Below are positions 1-6,220 of a stretch of DNA of 23,799 nucleotides, one piece after another (the stretch's first letter is position 1; every line of letters starts with the position of its first letter). The notes under the pieces were generated by a model. That model ran no database searches. It was not told the DNA's origin and saw nothing but the letters and a program-made list of their open reading frames with translations. This stretch comes from a virus: IMG/VR virus record IMGVR_UViG_3300036760_000099, positions 1 through 23,799 of that record, one strand, 5' to 3'. Both the position numbers and the translations under genes were made by a program.

Positions 1-17
1 ATCCCCAACCGCCCCCA

Positions 18-46
18 TTGACCCCCTTAAAACCCTCTGCTATGAT
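18..46 (+). promoter_or_regulatory. Sigma70-type promoter for the late operon
   Basis: A -35 hexamer TTGACC (18-23; 5 of 6 to TTGACA) is separated by exactly 17 nt from a -10 hexamer TATGAT (41-46; 5 of 6 to TATAAT). The predicted transcription start would lie near 52-54, at the first base of the tandem repeat array. It points toward the packaging genes and has no gene between it and the small-terminase-like gene. The hexamers and spacing are seen directly; activity is inferred. It would be read by the host vegetative RNA polymerase, so this phage need not depend on its own polymerase for the late operon. Confidence 0.6.
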
Positions 47-53
47 CTAGCAT

Positions 54-115
54 CGCCCTCGCGCCCTCGCGCCCTCGCGCCCTCGCGCCCTCGCGCCCTC
101 GCGCCCTCGCGCCCT
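54..115. repeat. Tandem 8-bp repeat array in the presumed late leader
   Basis: Seven perfect head-to-tail copies of CGCCCTCG (54-109) are followed by a partial copy CGCCCT (110-115). One further copy plus a partial one lies at 135-147, inside codons 2-6 of the following gene. The array begins right where transcription from the promoter at 18-46 should start, so it would be transcribed as a C-rich leader. On the - strand it gives GGG tracts every 8 nt (G3N5 repeated), which fits a G-quadruplex motif. Possible roles are terminase recognition (pac-like), a rut-like or translational control element, or simple slippage. The sequence does not decide between them. Confidence 0.9.
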
Positions 116-129
116 ACACCTACTCTCCC

Positions 130-654
130 ATGCCCGCCCTCGCGCCCCAAACTCTCTCCCACACGCATCAGGATATTGCGCGGTGGATGCTGGAGAACCC
201 CGAGAAGCCCCTGCGGGAGTGCGCGCAGTTCTTCGGCTATACCCAGAGCTGGCTCTCGACGCTGATTCACTCGAGTGCCTTCCGCGCGCACATGGCGGGG
301 CTCCAAGGGGACGCAAATAATGTGACCCTCTCCGACGTACCTGCGCGGCTGCGCGGGATTGCCGACACTGCGCTCGACAAGCTCGGAGAGTCGCTCGACT
401 TCGTCATAACGGAAGGGGTCGGTGCGCGGATGGATCGAGACTTCGTGCGCGACACGGCGGAGATGGCGCTGAAGGCACTTGGCTACGGTTCCCGCGGACG
501 AGACTCTACGCCCGCGCCCGAAGGTGGGCAGACGACAATCTACGCAGATCGACTCATGATCGTGCAGGCGCGAGAGCGCATTTTGGACCGGGGCCGTGCC
601 CCCGATTCCCCTGAGCCGGTGTTGACCATTGAACACATTCCGTCCGGCGCGTGA
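130..654 (+). CDS. Small terminase subunit-like DNA-binding protein
   Basis: Protein of 174 aa. Residues about 27-52 form a helix-turn-helix-like segment (LRECAQFFGYTQSWLSTLIH), typical of the DNA-recognition domain of phage small terminase subunits. These select viral DNA and activate the large subunit. The middle part is helical and acidic, and the C-terminus is Pro/Gly-rich. Position right before the packaging genes supports the call. The ATG at 130 is the first start after a stop in this frame (43-45), but no purine-rich ribosome site precedes it; the leader there is C/T-rich. An in-frame ATG at 187 would cut into the HTH region. The first codons contain a stray copy of the upstream 8-bp repeat. 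It could be another HTH regulator, but size, domain order and neighbours favour terminase. Confidence 0.6.
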   Translation: MPALAPQTLSHTHQDIARWMLENPEKPLRECAQFFGYTQSWLSTLIHSSAFRAHMAGLQGDANNVTLSDVPARLRGIADTALDKLGESLDFVITEGVGARMDRDFVRDTAEMALKALGYGSRGRDSTPAPEGGQTTIYADRLMIVQARERILDRGRAPDSPEPVLTIEHIPSGA

Positions 655-1129
655 TGTCACTAAGGCTAGACTCCTCAAAGAACCCCCATCTTTCGTCAGG
701 GAGTACTCTCGCCGAAAAGGCCGGCGCTGGCACGGAATCAAATACCAACGAGAGGTCGATGAAGCATTTACACGACGCTTTGGGGATGCTTACGTCGTCG
801 GACCTTGGATCGAATTCTACACGGAGGAGAGTAACGAACGACGATATTGCCAGCCTGACGGAGTTCTTATTGAAATCCCGCGCGGCCGTATTACGATCGT
901 CGAGGTCAAATACTCGCACACCGAGCTCGCGTACTGGCAATTGTTCGACCTCTACTTACCCGTTCTTCAGTTTCTCTTCCCGCCGCCCCTCTGGACTTTC
1001 GCGGCCATAGAAGTTTGTTCCCGGTTTGACGTTGCAGTAGCGTCACCGAGAAAACCGGTGATGAGAAAGGAAATACTAGATGCGCTCCCCCGCGAATTCA
1101 ATGTACACATCTGGCGCCCCGTCGGGTAA
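629..1129 (+). CDS. PD-(D/E)XK nuclease-like protein
   Basis: Protein of 166 aa. The catalytic signature of the PD-(D/E)XK superfamily is readable: D77 in QPDG, then E92-V-K94 on the next strand, with acidic residues E42/E45 in an N-terminal helix as possible first ligands. A later Q104-to-Y109 element in a helix recalls the RecB/Cas4 branch. Such enzymes cut DNA using Mg2+. It starts at TTG 629, overlapping the previous gene by 26 nt. A stop at 623-625 and the lack of any nearby ATG or GTG downstream make this start the only sensible one. A nuclease wedged between small and large terminase genes suggests a role in DNA maturation, recombination or host DNA breakdown, but the exact job is not shown. 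Confidence 0.6.
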   Translation: MNTFRPARDVTKARLLKEPPSFVREYSRRKGRRWHGIKYQREVDEAFTRRFGDAYVVGPWIEFYTEESNERRYCQPDGVLIEIPRGRITIVEVKYSHTELAYWQLFDLYLPVLQFLFPPPLWTFAAIEVCSRFDVAVASPRKPVMRKEILDALPREFNVHIWRPVG

Positions 1130-1256
1130 GACTAAGAAAAAGACGCGCACGTCGACCAAGTTCGCGCCGGCGAAGAAGGGGAAACGTGTGCCGAAAGTTT
1201 CCCCCTCAGGCAATGAACCAAAGATGGCCTCCATGTACGGAAAGCTCGACCTTTGA
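1080..1256 (+). CDS. Small, very basic protein of unknown function
   Basis: Protein of 58 aa beginning MRSPANSMYTSG. The ATG at 1080 is preceded by AAAGGA with about 8 nt spacing, a good ribosome site; an internal ATG at 1101 lacks one. The middle is packed with Lys/Arg (GKTKKKTRTS, KFAPAKKGKR) and it ends MASMYGKLDL. It overlaps the nuclease gene by 50 nt in another frame, and its stop shares bases with the TTG start of the large terminase (TTGA), so translation is probably coupled. The charge suggests nucleic-acid binding or disorder. A terminase accessory protein is possible, but no family is recognised. Confidence 0.55.
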   Translation: MRSPANSMYTSGAPSGKTKKKTRTSTKFAPAKKGKRVPKVSPSGNEPKMASMYGKLDL

Positions 1257-2719
1257 ACAACGTTGCCGATCTCGTTGCGATCACGCCGGAGGAGATAACG
1301 CTCCTTGGTGCGGAGGACAGTGAGTTTTTCAATCGGCACTTTTTCCCGCGGACCTTTCGACAAGAGTCCCCCGAGTTCCATCGTGACGTCGATGCCCTGC
1401 TCGACGGCCCCGACCGCTACGTTGCGCTGAAGATGTTTCGCGGCAGCGCCAAGACAACGAAAGTGCGTGCATTCGCCGCGAAGCGGATGTCGTATGGCAT
1501 CTCCCGCACGATTGTCTTTGTTGGCAACGCGCAGAAGAATTCGATCTATTCCCTACGCTGGATTCGAAAACAAGTCATGTCGAATTCTCCTTGGGCCTCC
1601 CACTTCGGCCTAGTTCCGGGCAGTCCGTGGACAGACGAGCACATCTGTATCGTGCACACGAAGCTGGGGATCGAGATAAATGTCATCGCTCTTGGCGTTA
1701 CCTCACAGATACGCGGTATCAACCTCGACGACTATCGTCCCGATCTTATCATCCCAGATGACATCGATAATGAGGAGACGACCAACACGCCCGAGCAGCG
1801 CGAGAAGACGAGTGATCTATTGGGGTCGCTCGAGAAAGCGTTAGCGCCGCCGACGGAAGACCTCCACGCGAAGATGGTCGTCCTTCAAACGCCAATCAAT
1901 GCCTTTGACTATATCACGACAATCTCGAAGAGTGATAAGTGGAAATGCGTTACCTTCTCTTGCTTTGACGACGCGGGGAAGAGTCGTTGGGAGGCGCGGT
2001 TGCCGACGGCATTCCTTGAGCGCGAGAAGCGTGAGCATATACAGCTTAACAAACTCCACCTCTGGCTGCGCGAGATGGAGTGCAAGATCGTCAACAAGGA
2101 GAGCGCGAGCTTCCGTTTCGACTGGCTTCGCTACTGGACGGAATTGCCGAAAGGCCTCGACGTCATTCTTGCCATTGACCCCGCATCGAGTGAGGCGAAG
2201 GACGCGGACGATCAGGTGTTGGGCGCGGTGGGCTTCGCGGGGCGCGACCTCTATCTCATCGCCTACACCGCAGAGAAGGGTGAGATGCCCGATCGTCTCT
2301 CCAACACCTTTTTCAACTACATTCGTGACTTCGGCCCGCGCAAGGCGGCGGTCGAAACCGTGGCGTATCAACGCATTCTCAAGTGGTATCTTGAAGAACA
2401 GATGCGCAAGCAACGGATATTCCTCTTGGTCGAGGCAGTCGATGACAAGCGGAAGAAGAGTGACCGCATTCTCCAAGCACTTCTCGAGCCAGCCGCGCAC
2501 GGGCATCTCTACGTCCACGCGTCGCATACGAAATTTATCGAACAGTTCTCAGAGTACTCCCCTTTCTCGCGCGGGCACGACGACGTCCTCGACATGGTCG
2601 CCATCGCCGTCGCTAGTCGGCGCTCGGGCACGGGAACGACGTACGAGGGGGAGTACGATCGAATCCTTGATGGTGAACGTATGATACCCGACCTTGAAGA
2701 GTGGCGCGTTGCAATATGA
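1253..2719 (+). CDS. terL: Terminase large subunit
   Basis: Protein of 488 aa, a usual length for TerL, the packaging motor that pumps DNA through the portal and cuts concatemers. The ATPase half shows Walker A RGSAKTT (63-69, K67) and Walker B LIIPDD (165-170). The RNase H-like nuclease half shows the Asp in LAIDPAS (D309), the Glu in VETVAYQ (E368) and the acidic cluster HDDVLD (442-447), matching the three-metal-ligand pattern of TerL nucleases. It starts at TTG 1253 with GGAAAG upstream; the next in-frame Met is residue 61, next to Walker A, so the TTG is needed. It overlaps the small basic gene by 4 nt and the HNH gene by 4 nt. Both activities look intact. Confidence 0.92.
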   Translation: MNNVADLVAITPEEITLLGAEDSEFFNRHFFPRTFRQESPEFHRDVDALLDGPDRYVALKMFRGSAKTTKVRAFAAKRMSYGISRTIVFVGNAQKNSIYSLRWIRKQVMSNSPWASHFGLVPGSPWTDEHICIVHTKLGIEINVIALGVTSQIRGINLDDYRPDLIIPDDIDNEETTNTPEQREKTSDLLGSLEKALAPPTEDLHAKMVVLQTPINAFDYITTISKSDKWKCVTFSCFDDAGKSRWEARLPTAFLEREKREHIQLNKLHLWLREMECKIVNKESASFRFDWLRYWTELPKGLDVILAIDPASSEAKDADDQVLGAVGFAGRDLYLIAYTAEKGEMPDRLSNTFFNYIRDFGPRKAAVETVAYQRILKWYLEEQMRKQRIFLLVEAVDDKRKKSDRILQALLEPAAHGHLYVHASHTKFIEQFSEYSPFSRGHDDVLDMVAIAVASRRSGTGTTYEGEYDRILDGERMIPDLEEWRVAI

Positions 2720-3018
2720 AAAAGCGTGCGCACATCGAGTTACGAGCAACGCCTCTTTGGGCAAGTACGCGTGAGATTTACGCCATATACAACGCCGCAG
2801 CGGATCGACGCGATTTGGGTGAGGACGTACAGGTGGATCACATCATACCTCTTACGCATCCTCTTGTTTGTGGTTTACATTGTGTGGAAAATCTTCGGAT
2901 TATTTCGGCGCGTGAAAACTCGTACAAGTGTAACTATTTTAACGCAACTAGTCCGGCCAATGTTGGTCTTGTAGCTCGGTCTACCCCTGCCCAACAAGCT
3001 TTTGACCTACCATGCTAA
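2716..3018 (+). CDS. HNH endonuclease
   Basis: Protein of 100 aa with a clear HNH core: D41-H42 in VDHIIPL, then CGLHCVENLRII with N59, then ENSYK with N68. This is the H-N-N variant common in small phage HNH proteins, where the pattern VDHIIPL..CGLH..NL.II...EN..K is familiar. HNH enzymes cut or nick DNA. In many phages an HNH protein next to terL, terS and portal is needed for packaging-related cleavage, and this position matches. The ATG at 2716 forms an ATGA overlap with terL; a GTG at 2701 would only add five residues. The end overlaps the portal start by 7 nt. A homing endonuclease is an alternative, but the tight operon fit argues against recent insertion. Confidence 0.8.
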   Translation: MKKRAHIELRATPLWASTREIYAIYNAAADRRDLGEDVQVDHIIPLTHPLVCGLHCVENLRIISARENSYKCNYFNATSPANVGLVARSTPAQQAFDLPC

Positions 3019-4985
3019 AGCTTAAACCCGAGATCGTTGATCTACCCTACGGCAGCGAAAAGCATAAGAAGGTGCTTGAGGCCGTTATGCAGCGCGTGAA
3101 GATGTCACGGGATAAATTCTCCTCTGTCTTCTCCCGCTACGCGCTGGACGAGGAAGCGTATCGAGCGTATGTCAAGCCGACGGACAATGACAAGGTTCGA
3201 GAGCAGATACGAAAGGATGGCAAACCGCAGTTTACTACGATCTACGTTCCCTACACTCTCTCGATTCTGTGGGCGATGCACACGTATTGGTCGAGCGTCT
3301 TTCTCGGTCGTTCCCCGATTTGGCAGATTGGCGCGCGTCACGCAGAACCCCATCGAAACGTTCTTGCGCTCGAGGCGATGCTAGACTATCAAGTCTACTC
3401 CGGCAAGCACATGGTGCCATACTACATTTGGCTCATGGATGCGGGGAAGTATGGTCGGGGTATCGTGGGAACGTACTGGGCAGAGGACTACTCGACGATC
3501 ACGAAGGTCGAGGAAGTCGACGTCTCTTTCCTCGGTTACAATGTAACCAAAAAGAAGGTGAAGAATACGTATAAAGTCCCCGGATACACTGGTAATAAAG
3601 TGTATAATGTTCGTCCGCAGGACTGGCTGCCTGACCCGCGCGTACCCACGCATCGGTTTCAGGACGGAGAGTTTTGCGGGCGAACCGTCGAAGTGGGCTG
3701 GAATACGGTTTTGAAACGGCAGGATGAGGGTGTGTATTACAATGTCAAGGCCCTTCGTGATCTCTTGCGAGGTACTCGTAGCGTCAATCGGGACCAAGGC
3801 TCATCGACGTTGATTCTCCCCGACCAGATGGATACGTTGTACAATCAACTCGACTCGCAAGGGAAGAAAAAGAGCAGTGGTTTCTCCGACATTATCGAAA
3901 TGACGGTGGAACTTGTTCCGAAGGATTGGGAGTTGGGCACATCGACCTCGCCGCAGAAGTATATTTTCACCATTGGCAATGACTTGGTCGTTCTTTCGTG
4001 CCAACCATTTGGGGAGTTACACGACCAGTATCCCTTCTCGACGCTGGAGTTCGAGATTGAGGGGTATTCACTCAACAAACGTTCGATCTTCGAGATTGGT
4101 GAGCCGCTGAACAACACGCTTTCTTGGCTTTTTAATAGCCATATGTTCAATGTGCGCAAGACGATGAATGACATGCTCTTCGTCGATCCGAGCCGTTTCG
4201 TGATGAAGGACCTCACCGACCCAAATGCCGGAAAACTCGTGCGGGCGAAACCCGAGTTTTACGGACAAGATGTTCGTCAGGGGGTGCACCAGCTTCAAGT
4301 CGTCGACGTCACGCGGAGTCATATGCAGGATGCGCAGGGCGTCGCGGAAATGTTGATGCGAACCCTCGGTATGAATGATGCGATCATGGGTATGTTGGCG
4401 CCCGGGGGCCGTAAAACGGCGACAGAAGTTCGTACGAGTAGTACTGCGGGCGTGAATCGGCAAAAGACGACTTGTGAGTGGTTCTCCTCAATGGGGTTCC
4501 AGCCACTTGCCGACATGTTGATCGCCTCGACACAACAACATTACGATGGCGAACTCGAGTTCAAGATCGCAGGGGACTTAATGAACAATACAAGTCCCAT
4601 GTTGGTGACACCCGAGATGATCGCGGGGAAGTTTAACTTCGTAGCAGTCGATGGAACTCTCCCACAGGATCGTTACGCGATGGCGGCGATGTGGAAAGAA
4701 CTGCTTTTGGGCGCGAAACAGATGCCTGAGATCGGTATGAGGTATGATCTGGCCAGCATTTTCGGTTGGATCGCACAAATGAGTGGGATCAAGAATTTGG
4801 AGCAGTTTAAAGTGCAAACGGTCGACCCAGCGAATATCAATTCCATGGTACAATCTGGGAATGTTGTACCACTAGGAGAAGCAGGTGGCAACAGAGGAGG
4901 AACTCCAGCGTCTACAGGAGCTACAAGAGACTTTACGCAACTTTCGCAATCTGGAAGCGTCGCTGGGGTAGGTCGTGCGGGTTGA
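3012..4985 (+). CDS. Portal (head-tail connector) protein
   Basis: Protein of 657 aa directly after the terminase and HNH genes and before scaffold and capsid genes, the standard place for portal. Portals are dodecameric rings at one capsid vertex through which DNA is pumped. Length and composition fit a large podovirus portal. The N-terminus is helical and charged. The mid region carries EIGEPLNNTLSWLFNSHMFNV, typical of the wing/stem of such portals, and a later segment with GRKTATEVRTSSTAGVNRQK resembles the conserved stretch (TATEV) before the crown. The C-terminal 40 residues are Gly/Ser/Thr-rich and probably disordered. The ATG at 3012 overlaps the HNH gene. Few residues are diagnostic in portals, so order and the TATEV region carry the call. 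Confidence 0.82.
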   Translation: MLKLKPEIVDLPYGSEKHKKVLEAVMQRVKMSRDKFSSVFSRYALDEEAYRAYVKPTDNDKVREQIRKDGKPQFTTIYVPYTLSILWAMHTYWSSVFLGRSPIWQIGARHAEPHRNVLALEAMLDYQVYSGKHMVPYYIWLMDAGKYGRGIVGTYWAEDYSTITKVEEVDVSFLGYNVTKKKVKNTYKVPGYTGNKVYNVRPQDWLPDPRVPTHRFQDGEFCGRTVEVGWNTVLKRQDEGVYYNVKALRDLLRGTRSVNRDQGSSTLILPDQMDTLYNQLDSQGKKKSSGFSDIIEMTVELVPKDWELGTSTSPQKYIFTIGNDLVVLSCQPFGELHDQYPFSTLEFEIEGYSLNKRSIFEIGEPLNNTLSWLFNSHMFNVRKTMNDMLFVDPSRFVMKDLTDPNAGKLVRAKPEFYGQDVRQGVHQLQVVDVTRSHMQDAQGVAEMLMRTLGMNDAIMGMLAPGGRKTATEVRTSSTAGVNRQKTTCEWFSSMGFQPLADMLIASTQQHYDGELEFKIAGDLMNNTSPMLVTPEMIAGKFNFVAVDGTLPQDRYAMAAMWKELLLGAKQMPEIGMRYDLASIFGWIAQMSGIKNLEQFKVQTVDPANINSMVQSGNVVPLGEAGGNRGGTPASTGATRDFTQLSQSGSVAGVGRAG

Positions 4986-5310
4986 TTTGAGAAGCGAGAC
5001 GTCAGTGGACGATTCACAAAATCGACTTCAAGAACTATCGGAGGCGCTCAACCAGTTTCGAAAACTGATCGAGACTCCAGGTTGGGCCGAGCTGGTTAAG
5101 GTCGCGCGCGCGCAGGCGCAGGCGCGGCGAAACCAGGTGATTGGCTCACCTCTATTGAAAATGGACGATGTTCTTGCGCAACAATGGAACTTAGGCGAGG
5201 CATCGGGGATTGAAACGATTGTTGCGTTACCGCACACGATAATCGCTGACTTTAGTGAACAGCGGGATGAAATACAACAGCGTCTAGGAGAAAACGATGA
5301 AACTGAATGA
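4975..5310 (+). CDS. Conserved-type small helical phage protein, function unknown
   Basis: Protein of 111 aa, mostly helical and charged, with Gln/Glu/Arg-rich stretches (QNRLQELSEALNQFRKLIE) that could form a coiled coil. It starts at GTG 4975 with an 11-nt overlap with the portal gene; TTG 4987 and GTG 5005 are later in-frame alternatives. It ends inside the scaffold start (14-nt overlap). A short gene in the portal-scaffold gap is common in podoviruses. A role in head assembly or as portal partner is guessed from position only, and no family is recognised. Confidence 0.6.
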   Translation: MRVDLRSETSVDDSQNRLQELSEALNQFRKLIETPGWAELVKVARAQAQARRNQVIGSPLLKMDDVLAQQWNLGEASGIETIVALPHTIIADFSEQRDEIQQRLGENDETE

Positions 5311-6199
5311 GAGTTTGTTCGAGGAAGCAACGGATGGGACGCTTCCCGCCGCAACGGGTGGTGCTGGCGAAGCTACCCCAGTTGGGGCTAATACCCCCAT
5401 TCCCGACGCCGAGTCCATGAGTGAATTGAATCTTGACGATATTCTCTCGGAAGACGTAGATGGTGAAGAAGATGTAAGTGTAGCAAAGCCTGACCCCAAG
5501 CCAGCGGCGGCGCCCGTTGTGCCCCCTGTGGCCAGTGCTCCGCAACCCGCCCCGGTAACCCCAACGCCGAGTCCTACCGCGGCGCCTACCGCCCCTGTGA
5601 CACCTCCCCCTGTGGAGACCACGGTGACGCAGACGCCAAAGCCCGACTTTCAGCAGTTGAGGGCCAATGAAATGACACGTCTCGCGACAGCCTACGCGCT
5701 GTCGGAAGATGATGCCCGTTCTATGGCAATCGAGCCGGAAAAGGTCTTGCCAATGATGGCGGCGAAAGTACATCTCGATGTATTTGAGGCCGTGATGCAT
5801 GGCATTACAAGTCTCTTGCCCCAGTTTCTGGAGGCACAGACGCAGCAGCGCACTGCAAGTGAAAGCGCAAAAACGGAATTCTTCTCCGAGTTTCCGGGAT
5901 TGAAGGACGACAAGTTCCAGCAGGAAATCAAGGCGGCACTCCTCACGTATCGACAGTTCAACCCGAGTGCTACTCGCGCGCAGGCCATCGCGGCGGCGGG
6001 GGTACAAGTGAGCTTGATGCATGGAGTGGTTTTGCCCGAAAAGTATTTCAAGGGATTGGCTGGGACGACTGCCCCTGCCCCCGTGGAGACTCCAAGGGCG
6101 AACTTCACGCCAGCAAGTCCTGGTGGGTCTACGACTCCTGCAAGCCCTGACCCGGCCAACTATTACACCCGTATTGCTCAAGAAGAAATTTTTGACTGA
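5297..6199 (+). CDS. Capsid scaffold/assembly protein
   Basis: Protein of 300 aa between portal and major capsid genes. Residues about 40-62 are strongly acidic. Residues 70-115 are a Pro/Ala/Thr-rich linker. Residues 115-235 are helical (QLRANEMTRLATAYALSEDD onward), and the C-terminus is again Pro/Ser/Thr-rich before a short end IAQEEIFD. Acidic, helical, low-complexity proteins just before the capsid gene are typically scaffolds that guide coat assembly and then leave the procapsid. The ATG at 5297 has TAGGAGA six nt upstream. No protease domain is seen, so it would act as an unprocessed scaffold or be cleaved by an unseen protease. Assigned by position and composition, as scaffold sequences diverge fast. 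Confidence 0.75.
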   Translation: MKLNESLFEEATDGTLPAATGGAGEATPVGANTPIPDAESMSELNLDDILSEDVDGEEDVSVAKPDPKPAAAPVVPPVASAPQPAPVTPTPSPTAAPTAPVTPPPVETTVTQTPKPDFQQLRANEMTRLATAYALSEDDARSMAIEPEKVLPMMAAKVHLDVFEAVMHGITSLLPQFLEAQTQQRTASESAKTEFFSEFPGLKDDKFQQEIKAALLTYRQFNPSATRAQAIAAAGVQVSLMHGVVLPEKYFKGLAGTTAPAPVETPRANFTPASPGGSTTPASPDPANYYTRIAQEEIFD

Positions 6200-6220
6200 C
6201 GGGTCTGAAAGGAAAAGCAC

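Noticed and set aside
54-115. Array considered as a CRISPR
   Set aside because: Units are 8 bp, directly adjacent, with no spacers and no cas genes.
40-741. Long - strand open frame (233 codons) across the repeat array and small-terminase-like gene
   Set aside because: It is open because the 8-bp repeat and GC-rich coding sequence lack stops in this frame; product is Arg-rich low complexity (ARGREG repeats) and opposes the whole operon.
1899-2684. 261-codon + strand frame inside terL
   Set aside because: Ser/Arg-rich translation with no domain, inside the nuclease half of a clear terminase whose catalytic residues lie in the other frame.
2716-3018. HNH gene considered as a homing-type mobile element
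   Set aside because: It overlaps both neighbours by a few nt and no interrupted gene or intron is seen; it fits the packaging operon as a resident gene.
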